Assembly: GCF_900604355.1 (NCBI RefSeq)
Contig: NZ_UWOE01000001.1
Span: 248,001-312,000 of the forward strand
Direction of reading: 5' to 3'
DNA: 64,000 nucleotides
Source of the DNA: Luxibacter massiliensis
GTDB lineage: Bacteria; Bacillota; Clostridia; Lachnospirales; Lachnospiraceae
Below are positions 34,054 to 43,289 of the stretch, in pieces. Positions within the stretch are counted from its first letter, which is position 1. Each line of letters starts with the position of its first letter. Both the position numbers and the translations under genes were made by a program. The notes under the pieces were generated by a model. It did not search any database. It saw nothing but the letters and a program-made list of their open reading frames with translations, and had not been told where the DNA came from.

Positions 34054-34787
34054 ATGGAAAGATTGCTGTTGTTACTGGCGCATCCAGAGGGATTGGCAGG
34101 GCAATAGCCCTGAAATTAGCGGCAGACGGAGCAGAGGTTATTGTCAATTATAATGGCTCCGCTGACAGGGCCGCTGAGGTTAAGGACTTAGTAGAAAAGA
34201 ATGGCGGCAGGGCGCATATATACCAGTGTGATGTGTCTGATTTCCAGTCTTGTGAGGACTTTATAAAAAAAATTATCGGACAATTTGGCAAGCTGGATAT
34301 TCTGGTGAATAATGCAGGAATTACAAGAGATGGACTTATTATGAAAATGTCAGAGGAAGAATTTGATACTGTAATTGATATAAATCTAAAGGGGACTTTT
34401 AACTGTATCCGTTTTGCTTCCCGGCAAATGATTAAGCAGAGAAGCGGAAGAATCATTAACCTATCCTCTGTTTCGGGAGTTATGGGGAATGCGGGGCAGG
34501 CAAATTATTCTGCCTCAAAGGCAGGGGTAATCGGACTTACAAAGTCTGCTGCCCGGGAATTGGCGCCACGGGGCGTGACGGTCAATGCAATTGCTCCCGG
34601 CTTCGTCCATACAGAAATGACAGAGGTGCTTCCCGAGAGGGTAAAAGAGGGAGTTATATCAATGATACCAGTGGGAAGGTTTGGGGAGCCGGAGGAAATT
34701 GCAGCAGCGGCAGCATTTTTGGCGTCTGACCAGGCGGGATATATAACCGGGCAGGTACTCTGCATAGATGGCGGTATGGCGATGTAA
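34047..34787 (+). CDS. fabG: 3-oxoacyl-ACP reductase
   Basis: 246-residue SDR. The NADP site is VTGASRGIGRAIA, NNAG motif present, and the catalytic Ser-Tyr-Lys appears in NLSSVSGVMG and YSASKAG; the C-terminal half holds the tetramer sequence AGYITGQVLCIDGGMAM. It reduces 3-oxoacyl-ACP. Translationally coupled to fabD. Confidence 0.96.
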   Translation: MLDGKIAVVTGASRGIGRAIALKLAADGAEVIVNYNGSADRAAEVKDLVEKNGGRAHIYQCDVSDFQSCEDFIKKIIGQFGKLDILVNNAGITRDGLIMKMSEEEFDTVIDINLKGTFNCIRFASRQMIKQRSGRIINLSSVSGVMGNAGQANYSASKAGVIGLTKSAARELAPRGVTVNAIAPGFVHTEMTEVLPERVKEGVISMIPVGRFGEPEEIAAAAAFLASDQAGYITGQVLCIDGGMAM

Positions 34788-34833
34788 ATGAAGAAAGAGA
34801 TGCCGCATAAGCCAGCGGCAGAATGGAGTTAAA

Positions 34834-36069
34834 ATGAAAAGACGAGTGGTAGTAACGGGAATGGGTGCAGTGACACCAATCGGCAATACAGTTAAAGAAT
34901 TTTGGGATAGTATCCGTGCTGGCAAGGTGGGAATTGGGCCTATCACTAAATTTGACACAACCGATTATAAAGTACGTATAGCAGCAGAAGTGAAGGGGTT
35001 TATTGCAAAGGAACGGATGGATTTTAAGGCGGCCAGACGTATGGAGACATTTTCTCAGTATGCTGTTGCAGCGGCAAAGGAGGCATTTTTGGATGCAGGC
35101 ATTAATATGGAACATGAAGATGCTTATCGTGCCGGTGTTATTATAGGGTCTGGAATTGGAAGCCTTCAGGCAGTGGAACAAAACTATAGTAAAATTCTGG
35201 AAAAAGGGCCCAGCCGCGTAAACCCATTGATGGTGCCGTTGATGATTTCAAATATGGCTGCAGGAAATGTCTCTATACAGCTAGGACTGAAGGGGAAATG
35301 TACAAATGTAGTTACTGCCTGTGCTTCGGGGACAAATTGTATAGGTGATGCCTTTCGTGCTATTCAGTATGATGATGCGGACATCATGGTTGCAGGAGGT
35401 ACAGAGAGCTGTATTTGCCCTACAGGAGTGGCAGGCTTTGCCGGCCTCACGGCACTTTCCTTATCAGGGGATCCTATGCGGGCATCCATACCTTTTGATA
35501 AGGACCGGGATGGGTTTGTACTTGGCGAGGGGGCAGGAGTAGTAGTTTTGGAGGAACTGGAGCATGCAAAAGCCAGAGGCGCGGAGATATATGCGGAGCT
35601 GGCGGGATATGGTTCCACGGGAGATGCATACCATATTACGTCTCCTCAAGAGAATGGTGAAGGGGCAGGCATGGCGATGAAGCTGGCAATGGAGGAGGCT
35701 GGAGTATCCCCAAGGCAGATAGATTATATCAATGCTCATGGCACGGGTACACACCATAACGACCTGTTCGAGACAAGGGCAGTCAAATATGCCCTGCAGA
35801 AAGAAGCAGAGAATGTTGTCATTAATTCTACAAAGTCTATGATCGGCCATCTTCTGGGGGCAGCAGGGGGCGTTGAGTTTATTGTCTGTGTAAAAGCCAT
35901 TCTGGATGGGTACATACATCAGACGATGGGAACATTACAGACAGATTCTGAATGTGATTTGAACTATGCAGTTGGGGCGCCGGTAGAAAAGGATGTAAAT
36001 TATGTGCTGACAAATTCTTTGGGATTTGGGGGACATAATGCCACATTGCTAGTAAAGAAATATAGGTAG
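34834..36069 (+). CDS. fabF: 3-oxoacyl-ACP synthase II
   Basis: 411 residues. KAS II active site Cys in VVTACASGTNCIGDAFR, His residues in INAHGTGTHHND and SMIGHLLGAAG, and the ending LGFGGHNATLLVK. It elongates acyl-ACP. 46 bp after fabG. Confidence 0.96.
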   Translation: MKRRVVVTGMGAVTPIGNTVKEFWDSIRAGKVGIGPITKFDTTDYKVRIAAEVKGFIAKERMDFKAARRMETFSQYAVAAAKEAFLDAGINMEHEDAYRAGVIIGSGIGSLQAVEQNYSKILEKGPSRVNPLMVPLMISNMAAGNVSIQLGLKGKCTNVVTACASGTNCIGDAFRAIQYDDADIMVAGGTESCICPTGVAGFAGLTALSLSGDPMRASIPFDKDRDGFVLGEGAGVVVLEELEHAKARGAEIYAELAGYGSTGDAYHITSPQENGEGAGMAMKLAMEEAGVSPRQIDYINAHGTGTHHNDLFETRAVKYALQKEAENVVINSTKSMIGHLLGAAGGVEFIVCVKAILDGYIHQTMGTLQTDSECDLNYAVGAPVEKDVNYVLTNSLGFGGHNATLLVKKYR

Positions 36070-36190
36070 GGAGACTACCTGTTAGTCTATGTGTTGTTGC
36101 TAAAAGTAAATAATGTATCTCCTTGGGTATACCTTGCAGAGCATTGAATATCCAACAAAGTTTGATTTTGATAGGAATAGGATAGGAATT

Positions 36191-36685
36191 ATGAGAATAG
36201 ATGAAATATTACAGTTAGTGGAGGCTATATCTCGTTCCACATTAACAGAATTTCAATATGAAGAAGGAGCGGTTAAGCTGTCTCTGGTGAAAAATATAGG
36301 TTTGGCTGATATGGCTGGAAATATCCAGGAGACACAGTCCCATATGATACAGACAATTTCCAGTGAACAGGCGGTGCCTGGCTTTCAGGGAGAACGAAAT
36401 GAGAAACAAGCAGAAGTATCTGGAGATAAAGGAATATCTGGGGTTATAGATGGTAAAATCATTAAATCGCCCTTAGTGGGGACTTTTTATGCTGCGCCGT
36501 CTGAGGATGCCGCACCCTTTGTCGCCGCTGGCGACAGCGTGAAAGAGGGGCAGGTGCTGGCCATCGTGGAGGCTATGAAATTGATGAATGATATTGAAAG
36601 TGACTATACAGGGGTTGTCGCAGAGATACTGGTGAAAAATGGAGACACAGTCGAGTATGGACAGCCATTGTTTGTTATAAAATAG
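36191..36685 (+). CDS. accB: Biotin carboxyl carrier protein of acetyl-CoA carboxylase
   Basis: About 164 residues. N-terminal MRIDEILQLVEAISRSTLTEF is the BCCP start; after a linker the biotinyl domain carries the modified Lys130 in EAMKLMND, with the PLVGTFYAAPSEDAAPFV lead-in. The ATG at 36191 is chosen because homology starts there; the frame from 36113 adds 26 residues unlike the family. It carries CO2 between AccC and AccDA. Confidence 0.93.
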   Translation: MRIDEILQLVEAISRSTLTEFQYEEGAVKLSLVKNIGLADMAGNIQETQSHMIQTISSEQAVPGFQGERNEKQAEVSGDKGISGVIDGKIIKSPLVGTFYAAPSEDAAPFVAAGDSVKEGQVLAIVEAMKLMNDIESDYTGVVAEILVKNGDTVEYGQPLFVIK

Positions 36686-36696
36686 TCAATCGAGGT

Positions 36697-36760
36697 CAAA
36701 GGGGACAGACCCTTTTGCAAAAGGGACAGACCCCTATGCAAAGGGGACAGACCCCTTTTA
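36697..36760. repeat. GGGACAG-type repeat inside the fab operon (three units)
   Basis: Three consecutive GGGACAGACCC units separated by TTTTGCAAAA-like or TATGCAAA palindromes lie between accB and fabZ. The units can form alternative hairpins in the operon mRNA, directly ahead of the fabZ ribosome site. Confidence 0.85.
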
Positions 36761-36776
36761 CGGAAAGAAGGTAAAA

Positions 36777-37208
36777 ATGAATAGATTAGATATCCAGCAG
36801 ATCCAAGAAATTATTCCTCACAGGCACCCTTTTTTGTTAGTTGATTATATTGAGGATTATGAACCTGGGCAGTTTGCGGTGGGATATAAATGTGTAACTT
36901 ACAGGGAAGATTTTTTTAAGGGACATTTCCCCCAGGAGCCGGTAATGCCAGGAGTATTGACAGTAGAGGCCCTTGCCCAAGTTGGAGCAGTAGCTATATT
37001 GAGCATGGAGCACAACAAAGGGAAGGTTGCGTATTTTGGCGGTATCCAGAAATGTAAATTTAAAGGGAAAGTAGTGCCCGGAGATAAGCTGAGGCTGGAG
37101 ACCAAAATTATTAAGCAGAAGGGGCCTGTAGGTATTGGGGAAGCAAAAGCCACAGTTGAAGGTAGGTTGGCAGTCAGCGCTGAATTGACATTTATGGTAG
37201 GAAATTAA
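36777..37208 (+). CDS. fabZ: 3-hydroxyacyl-ACP dehydratase FabZ
   Basis: 143-residue hot-dog protein. The family start IIPHRHPFLLVDYIEDYEPG contains the catalytic His, and GHFPQEPVMPGVLTVEALAQ holds the catalytic Glu. It dehydrates 3-hydroxyacyl-ACP. GAAAGAAGG precedes the ATG. Confidence 0.96.
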   Translation: MNRLDIQQIQEIIPHRHPFLLVDYIEDYEPGQFAVGYKCVTYREDFFKGHFPQEPVMPGVLTVEALAQVGAVAILSMEHNKGKVAYFGGIQKCKFKGKVVPGDKLRLETKIIKQKGPVGIGEAKATVEGRLAVSAELTFMVGN

Positions 37209-37223
37209 GGAGAATTACGGTTT

Positions 37224-38564
37224 ATGATAGAGAAGGTATTGATTGCAAACCGAGGGGAGATAGCTGTACGGATTATCCGGGCATGCCGTGAAATGGGGAT
37301 TGAGACAGTGGCGGTATATTCAGAGGCCGATAAGGAGGCCCTTCACACACAGTTAGCCGATGAAGCAATCTGTATTGGCCCCGCGGTATCCTCGGAGAGC
37401 TATCTGAGCATGGAGAGAATTATCAGCGCAACTCTTGTGTCGGGGGCTGATGCTATCCATCCTGGATTTGGTTTCTTGTCTGAAAATAGTAAGTTTGCAG
37501 AGCTCTGTGAGCAATGTAGTATTGTATTTATTGGCCCGGATTCCACAGTTATTCGTAAAATGGGAAATAAGCAGGAGGCAAGAAATACAATGGCTGCTGC
37601 AGGAGTGCCGGTGATACCAGGAAGTCAATACCCCATATATGATGCTTCAAAGGGAGCTATCATAGCAGCAGAAATAGGGTATCCGGTTATAATTAAAGCT
37701 GCCCTTGGCGGGGGCGGAAAGGGGATGCGCGTGGCAAAGAACCCGGAGGAGTTTGCTGGCAGCTTCCACACGGCCCAGAAGGAAGCAAAGATGGCCTTTG
37801 GCGATGAGACTATGTATATAGAACATTTTGTGCAGCATCCCAGGCACATTGAGTTTCAAATTCTGGCAGATAAGCATGGAAATGTAATCCATTTGGGAGA
37901 GCGTGACTGTTCTGTCCAGAGAAATCACCAAAAAATGATAGAGGAATCCCCCTCAGTTGCTTTATCTCCAGAATTGCGTGAGATAATGGGAGATGCGGCT
38001 GTTAAGGCGGCAAAGGCAGCAGATTATGTAAACGCTGGCACTATAGAATTTTTGTTAGAAAAAAGTGGGGATTTTTACTTCATGGAAATGAATACCCGTA
38101 TTCAGGTAGAGCACCCAGTTACAGAATGGGTTACTGGAATTGACTTGATTAAAGAACAGATTCGGATTGCAGATGGAAAACAATTGAGTCATACCCAGGA
38201 GGATGTCAGGATCACAGGTCATGCAATTGAATGCCGCATTAATGCTGAAAACCCGGATAAAAATTTCCGTCCCTCCCCAGGAACAATTACTGACATGTAT
38301 TTGCCTGGCGGCAAGGGCGTCAGGATTGATTCTGCAATTTATAGTGGATATACAGTAACACCATATTATGATTCCATGCTTGCAAAACTAATTGTACACG
38401 CAAAAAACCGGAAAGAAGCTATACGCAAAATGAGAAGCGCTCTGGGAGAAGTGATAATTGAAGGAATTAACACGAATGTTGATTATCAATATGAAATATT
38501 ACATCACCCGGATTTTGAGTCTGGAGACATTGATATAGAATTTATTGAGAGGATTAAGAGCTGA
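37224..38564 (+). CDS. accC: Acetyl-CoA carboxylase biotin carboxylase subunit
   Basis: 446 residues, full length. VLIANRGEIAVRIIRACREMG at the start, ATP-grasp glycine loop AALGGGGKGMRVA, EFQILADKHGNVIHLGERDCS, and FMEMNTRIQVEHPVTE with the catalytic residues. It carboxylates biotin on AccB using ATP and bicarbonate. 15 bp after fabZ. Confidence 0.97.
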   Translation: MIEKVLIANRGEIAVRIIRACREMGIETVAVYSEADKEALHTQLADEAICIGPAVSSESYLSMERIISATLVSGADAIHPGFGFLSENSKFAELCEQCSIVFIGPDSTVIRKMGNKQEARNTMAAAGVPVIPGSQYPIYDASKGAIIAAEIGYPVIIKAALGGGGKGMRVAKNPEEFAGSFHTAQKEAKMAFGDETMYIEHFVQHPRHIEFQILADKHGNVIHLGERDCSVQRNHQKMIEESPSVALSPELREIMGDAAVKAAKAADYVNAGTIEFLLEKSGDFYFMEMNTRIQVEHPVTEWVTGIDLIKEQIRIADGKQLSHTQEDVRITGHAIECRINAENPDKNFRPSPGTITDMYLPGGKGVRIDSAIYSGYTVTPYYDSMLAKLIVHAKNRKEAIRKMRSALGEVIIEGINTNVDYQYEILHHPDFESGDIDIEFIERIKS

Positions 38565-38589
38565 AATTGAGTGAATTTTCTGAAAATGG

Positions 38590-38638
38590 AGAGCAAAAGG
38601 GTCAGTCCCCTTTGCAAAGGGGACTGACCCCTCCTCTC
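38590..38638. repeat. GGGACAG-type palindromic repeat between accC and accDA
   Basis: AGAGCAAAAGGGTCAGTCCC followed by CTTTGCAAAGGGGACTGACCCC. AGGGTCAGTCCCC pairs with GGGGACTGACCC across TTTGCAAA, giving a strong hairpin inside the operon. Confidence 0.85.
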
Positions 38639-38661
38639 AAACCACAAGTCAGGAGTTATCT

Positions 38662-40359
38662 ATGAAGTTGCAGAATATGTTTAAAAAAACAAGGAAAAGA
38701 GGTTATATTTCCCTGAAGGATTCCAAGCCGGAAGTTCCCCAGGGACTTTTACGGAAATGTAATAAATGTGGAGCGGCAATCATTGCTGATGATGTTAGGG
38801 CAGGTTTTTATATCTGCCCGAAATGTGGCGGATATTTCCGTATCCATGCGTATAGAAGGATTGAGATGTTGGCAGATGAGGGGTCTTTTGAAGAGTGGGA
38901 TCACTGTATGGTTTCTACAAACCCTCTTCAATTCCGAGGATATGAGGAGAAGATTGAAGCTTTACAGGAAAAGACAAAACTGGAAGAAGCAGTTGTGACA
39001 GGGAAAATAAGGATTAATGGCAGTCCTGCAGTGATTGGGGTTTGTGACGGGAGATTTCTCATGGCAAGTATGGGAGAAGTTGTTGGAGAGAAAATAACCC
39101 GGGCGGTGGAGCGTGGGACAAAGGAGAATCTCCCGGTGATTCTGTTTGCCTGCTCAGGGGGGGCCCGTATGCAGGAGGGAATTATATCTTTAATGCAGAT
39201 GGCTAAAACATCTGCAGCCTTAAAACGACACAGCGATGCCGGCAACCTGTATATTTCTGTTCTGACAGATCCTACTACAGGCGGAGTGACCGCAAGTTTT
39301 GCGATGCTGGGCGATATAATTCTGGCAGAGCCTAATGCGTTGATCGGTTTTGCCGGACCCCGTGTCATTGAGCAGACAATCGGGGAGAAACTGCCAGATG
39401 GGTTCCAGCGCTCAGAGTTTCTGCTGGAACATGGATTTATTGACCGTATTGTAAACCGTGAAGAAATGAAACAGGTATTATCCCAAATACTGAAGATTCA
39501 TAATTGTGCAGGTGGGAAAATAGGTGCAGAGGCAAGTGATGATACTCTGCTTAGTAGTCAGGCAGATAAGAAAGAGACAAAAAATGCCTGGGAGCGTGTA
39601 CAAATATCACGAAAAAAAGACCGTCCTGTAGGAGCAGAATATGTGGATATACTATTTGAAGATTTTATAGAACTGCATGGAGACAGATATTTCCGTGAGG
39701 ATCCTGCTGTTATGGGGGGGATTGCATATTTTAAGGGGATCCCCGTGACGGTGATTGCCCAGGCGAAAGGTAATACAACAAAAGAAAATATTGAGAGAAA
39801 TTTTGGCATGCCTTCCCCGGAAGGGTATAGGAAGGCGCTCCGTCTTATGAAACAGGCTGAGAAATTCAAACGCCCTATTATTTGTTTTGTGGATACACCG
39901 GGAGCCTTTTGCGGGTTAGGTGCTGAGGAGCGTGGACAGGGAGAAGCCATCGCCAGAAATCTTTTCGAAATGTCATCCTTGAAAGTGCCCGTGCTCTCTA
40001 TTGTTATTGGTGAGGGAGGCAGCGGAGGGGCCTTGGCACTGGCTGTCGCAGATGAGGTATGGATGCTGGAAAATTCAGTTTACTCTATTCTCTCCCCTGA
40101 GGGGTTTGCCAGTATTTTATGGAAGGACAGTAAACGTGCCAGCGAGGCTGCAGAGGTCATGCGTCTGACAGCGAATGATTTAATGAAATTAAAAATTATC
40201 GAACAGGTAATACCAGAGCCAGAGCAGTATACACATGAAAATATTACTGAAGTCTGCAAAATACTTGAATATCATATAGGTGGATTTTTGGATAAGTATT
40301 CTGCTATGCAGGAAGCAGAACTGACAGAGAGAAGATACCAGCGTTTTCGGAAAATGTAG
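38662..40359 (+). CDS. accDA: Fused acetyl-CoA carboxylase carboxyltransferase (AccD-AccA)
   Basis: 565 residues carrying both carboxyltransferase subunits. AccD spans about 1-290, with the zinc finger CNKCG...CPKCGG near residue 35 and SGGARMQEGIISLMQMAKTS. AccA spans about 300-565, with LHGDRYFREDPAVMGGIA, FVDTPGAFCGLGAEERGQGEAIA and EGGSGGALALAVAD. Most bacteria encode the two as separate genes; a single chain is known in some Clostridia. No frameshift or stop is present in the linker, so the fusion is genuine in this sequence. Confidence 0.93.
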   Translation: MKLQNMFKKTRKRGYISLKDSKPEVPQGLLRKCNKCGAAIIADDVRAGFYICPKCGGYFRIHAYRRIEMLADEGSFEEWDHCMVSTNPLQFRGYEEKIEALQEKTKLEEAVVTGKIRINGSPAVIGVCDGRFLMASMGEVVGEKITRAVERGTKENLPVILFACSGGARMQEGIISLMQMAKTSAALKRHSDAGNLYISVLTDPTTGGVTASFAMLGDIILAEPNALIGFAGPRVIEQTIGEKLPDGFQRSEFLLEHGFIDRIVNREEMKQVLSQILKIHNCAGGKIGAEASDDTLLSSQADKKETKNAWERVQISRKKDRPVGAEYVDILFEDFIELHGDRYFREDPAVMGGIAYFKGIPVTVIAQAKGNTTKENIERNFGMPSPEGYRKALRLMKQAEKFKRPIICFVDTPGAFCGLGAEERGQGEAIARNLFEMSSLKVPVLSIVIGEGGSGGALALAVADEVWMLENSVYSILSPEGFASILWKDSKRASEAAEVMRLTANDLMKLKIIEQVIPEPEQYTHENITEVCKILEYHIGGFLDKYSAMQEAELTERRYQRFRKM

Positions 40360-40480
40360 AGTGGCAGGGGAGACTTGCAGGAAGTCGGGAAATGTAATAT
40401 GGAAGGAATCCCTCACTTTATCTGTGGGCGTGTCCTCCAGAAATACTGAAAATAGTGGAGGCAGAAAAGAGGATAAGTAT

Positions 40481-41530
40481 ATGGAGTCATTTAAAATAGG
40501 AAAGAAAATAGTTCCTATCCCTCTGATTCAGGGTGGGATGGGGGTGGGTATCAGCCTTGGGGGCCTTGCAGGCACCGTGGCGGCAGAAGGCGGGGTTGGA
40601 GTTATCTCTACCGCCCAGATTGGATACCAGGAACCTGATTTCGACAGGCATCCCGCACAGGCGAACTTAAGGGCCATACAAAAAGAAATGGGTAAGGCGA
40701 GAAAAATATCGCCCAATGGCGTGGTTGGCTTCAATATTATGGTAGCTCTTAGGGATTATGCCCGGCATGTAAAAATGGCCCTGCAGGCTGGCGCAGACAT
40801 CATAATTTCAGGGGCCGGACTGCCTACGGAGCTTCCAGGCCTGGCTAAGGATAGTTCTGCGGCGATTGCGCCTATTGTATCAACGGATAAATCTGCCAGA
40901 ATTATTTTAAAGTATTGGGATAAAAAATATAAAAGGACAGCTGACTTGGTGATTGTGGAGGGTCCATTGGCCGGAGGGCACCTAGGATTTAAAAAGAGCG
41001 AGCTGGAAAAATATACCCCGGATGTATATGAAGAGGAAGTGCGAAAAATAATCGCTACAGTCAGGGCATACGAACAAAACTATCAGAGAAAAATACCAGT
41101 GATTCTTGCAGGGGGAGTTTATAGTTCCGGTGATGTCCTGAGAGCGGGAGGACTGGGGGCGGATGGGGTACAGGTAGCTACACGCTTCGTGACTACCTAT
41201 GAGTGCGATGCGGATATACGCTATAAAGAAGCCTATATCCGGGCCAAAAAGGAAGATATAGCCATAGTAGAGAGTCCAGTTGGGATGCCTGGAAGGGCCA
41301 TCTTGAATCCTTTTATGAAACGTGTTATGCTGGGAGAAAAGGTTCCCCATACGCCATGCCATGGCTGCCTCGCACATTGTAATCCAGAAGAGATCCCTTA
41401 CTGCATTACGGATGGCCTTATAAATGCGGCCAGAGGAAATATAGAGGATGCACTGCTGTTTTGCGGGGCATATGCGTATAAAGCTAACAGGATGGAAACA
41501 GTAAAAGAAGTAATTCACTCCTTATTTTGA
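40481..41530 (+). CDS. Nitronate monooxygenase/FabK-like flavoprotein
   Basis: 349 residues of the 2-nitropropane dioxygenase/FabK fold: PLIQGGMGVGISLGGLAGTVAAEGGVG, EGPLAGGHLGF (FMN phosphate) and PVILAGGVYSSGDVLRAGGLGADGVQ. The C-terminal CHGCLAHCNPEEIPYC cysteine cluster is absent from FabK. Possibly a lipid-related oxidoreductase, or detoxification of nitronates. The ATG at 40481 has AAGAGGATAAG upstream; the frame from 40361 has no family match. It directly follows accDA and may belong to the fab operon. Confidence 0.85.
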   Translation: MESFKIGKKIVPIPLIQGGMGVGISLGGLAGTVAAEGGVGVISTAQIGYQEPDFDRHPAQANLRAIQKEMGKARKISPNGVVGFNIMVALRDYARHVKMALQAGADIIISGAGLPTELPGLAKDSSAAIAPIVSTDKSARIILKYWDKKYKRTADLVIVEGPLAGGHLGFKKSELEKYTPDVYEEEVRKIIATVRAYEQNYQRKIPVILAGGVYSSGDVLRAGGLGADGVQVATRFVTTYECDADIRYKEAYIRAKKEDIAIVESPVGMPGRAILNPFMKRVMLGEKVPHTPCHGCLAHCNPEEIPYCITDGLINAARGNIEDALLFCGAYAYKANRMETVKEVIHSLF

Positions 41531-41713
41531 CAGCGTACGGTCAGGGGACATGAGCCGGGCATAAAATAGGCAAATCATTTTTCAATACCGTAATCATGCT
41601 CCTCAGATATCATTTGATAGGCAGAAAAACAGCAAAGACAAAGGTCTGTTGAACAGGGACATAGAGGGGCAAAGAGGGCATACATAAGAATGCAGGAAGG
41701 AGAATACTGTTCT

Positions 41714-42160
41714 GTGAATGCACATGAGACTATCAATGACATATTGGTCCACTTGTTTAACGAGATCTGGGAGCTTGAAGAGGAGGCCATCATAACGGAT
41801 GAATATAAGGATATCAGTAATAATGACATGCATATTATAGAAGCTGTAGGACTTGGGGATGACAGTACCATGTCTGCGGTAGCAAAAAGGCTTGGGATTA
41901 CTGCCGGTTCCCTGACTACATCCATCAACAGCCTGGTAAATAAAAAGTATGTAACTCGTACAAGAAGTGAGGCAGACCGGAGGGTGGTTTATATAAGGCT
42001 TACTGAGAAAGGGAGGGGAGCCTATCTGCACCACCAGGATTTTCATATGCAGATGACAGATGCTGTGATTGGCAGCCTGGATGATAAGGAAATCCCAGTT
42101 CTATTAAAAACGCTGGACAGTCTTTCTAAATTTTTTAGGAATTATAAAGAAAGAGAGTAG
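41714..42160 (+). CDS. fabT: MarR-family repressor, FabT-like
   Basis: About 148 residues. The N-terminal ETINDILVHLFNEIWELEEEAI and KDISNNDMHIIEAVGL resemble streptococcal FabT. The winged helix is SAVAKRLGITAGSLTTSINSLVNKKYVTRTRSEADRR. FabT represses fatty acid genes when long acyl-ACP is abundant. The GTG at 41714 follows AAGGAG by 11 nt and gives the family length; the ATG at 41690 is an alternative. It sits at the distal end of the fab cluster rather than before fabH as in streptococci. Its predicted operator is at 30850-30870. Confidence 0.8.
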   Translation: MNAHETINDILVHLFNEIWELEEEAIITDEYKDISNNDMHIIEAVGLGDDSTMSAVAKRLGITAGSLTTSINSLVNKKYVTRTRSEADRRVVYIRLTEKGRGAYLHHQDFHMQMTDAVIGSLDDKEIPVLLKTLDSLSKFFRNYKERE

Positions 42161-42190
42161 CATCCTTTAAGTTCTAGGGGAAAGTTTTTT

Positions 42191-42219
42191 TTGACCTTTT
42201 TAGAAAAATGAGGTACAAT
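42191..42219 (+). promoter_or_regulatory. Promoter of DUF6465 gene
   Basis: TTGACC (42191-42196), exactly 17 nt, TACAAT (42214-42219). Confidence 0.7.
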
Positions 42220-42290
42220 ACATTCTGTAGCAGATTAATGTTTATGTTGAAGTCTAAATACTTGAGTGTTTAAGCGGAAAGGGAGCAAGT

Positions 42291-42806
42291 ATGGCAACAA
42301 AGAAAGCAACAAAGAAACCAGTAACCACTAAGCCAGCTGTAGAGAAAGCAGAGGGGACAGTTTCTGCTGAAAAGGAAATGGCTGCTAAAAGTGAGGCTAC
42401 AAAAACAGTTAAGACAGAAGAAATCGGGACAAAGGCCGGCCAGACAAAGGCGATTGAGACAAAAAAGGATACTACAAAAGCAATTGAAACCAGAGCTGCA
42501 GTCTTAAAGGATCCAGAACCCGAAAAGAAAGAACCGGAGAAAATAACTATAAAGAAAGCAGCACCGAAGAAAACAACTACAGGCAGGACAACAAAAAAGT
42601 CTGAGATAAAGACCGAAATTTTCCTCCAGTTTGCAGGGAATGAATATACAGAAAAGGAAATCCTTCAGAAAGTAAAGAATGTATGGACTAAGGAACTGAA
42701 GAATAAGGTAGGAGATATGAAAGATGTAAAGATTTACCTTAAGCCGGAAGAATTCGCAGCTTATTATGTAATTAACGGTGATACAACAGGCCGTGTGGAC
42801 CTATAA
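42291..42806 (+). CDS. DUF6465 family protein with Lys/Thr/Ala-rich N-terminus
   Basis: 171 residues. The first ~105 are low complexity (Lys, Thr, Glu, Ala; starts MATKKATKKPVTTKP), reminiscent of histone-H1-like or nucleoid-associated tails. The last ~65 residues form a conserved-looking domain (EIFLQFAGNEYTEKEILQKV and KIYLKPEEFAAYYVINGD) typical of a small Clostridia family of unknown function. AAAGGGAG precedes the ATG. Single gene behind its own promoter. Confidence 0.75.
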   Translation: MATKKATKKPVTTKPAVEKAEGTVSAEKEMAAKSEATKTVKTEEIGTKAGQTKAIETKKDTTKAIETRAAVLKDPEPEKKEPEKITIKKAAPKKTTTGRTTKKSEIKTEIFLQFAGNEYTEKEILQKVKNVWTKELKNKVGDMKDVKIYLKPEEFAAYYVINGDTTGRVDL

Positions 42807-42956
42807 AGACAGAGTCATTTACATAATTAGAGAACATGGGGTTGTTGCAAAATAAATTTTCATATTAAGATATCAATATGGTGTGGTATAAAAAAAGTTG
42901 ACAGCTTATTCTCAAGGATTTCATAATAAAACCAAGAGAATAAGGAGGTATTCAAA

Positions 42957-43289
42957 GTGGCACGTAAATATGACCATGAATACAAAGTACAGGCAGTGAA
43001 ACTTGCCAAAGAAATCGGCGGCGCTAAGGCTGCTAAAGAATTAGGAATCCCTGAAGGAACCATCCATACATGGCTGAAAGCTGTAAGAGCTGGTAAGCTG
43101 GATGTTGGGGAAGGTTCCCATACCCCTGCCAGTGCAATGAGCCTGTCAGAAGAAATTACCATGCTGCGTAAGCGGGTGAAGGAGCAGGATAAAGAAATCC
43201 GCCGCCTGAAGGAAGAAAATGAATTTCTGGAGGAAGCCAGCGCTTTTTTCGCCGCCAGCCGTCGGAAGTCAGCAAAAACCAGAGAATGA
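42957..43289 (+). CDS. IS3-family transposase OrfA
   Basis: 110 residues. Helix-turn-helix (YKVQAVKLAKEIGGAKAAKELGI then TIHTWLKAVRAG) and a C-terminal leucine-zipper-like coiled coil (MLRKRVKEQDKEIRRLKEENEF). It binds the IS ends and partners OrfB. Its stop overlaps the orfB start as ATGA; a weak A-rich run (GCAAAAACC) precedes it, so coupled restart or -1 shifting could both make OrfB. Confidence 0.9.
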   Translation: MARKYDHEYKVQAVKLAKEIGGAKAAKELGIPEGTIHTWLKAVRAGKLDVGEGSHTPASAMSLSEEITMLRKRVKEQDKEIRRLKEENEFLEEASAFFAASRRKSAKTRE

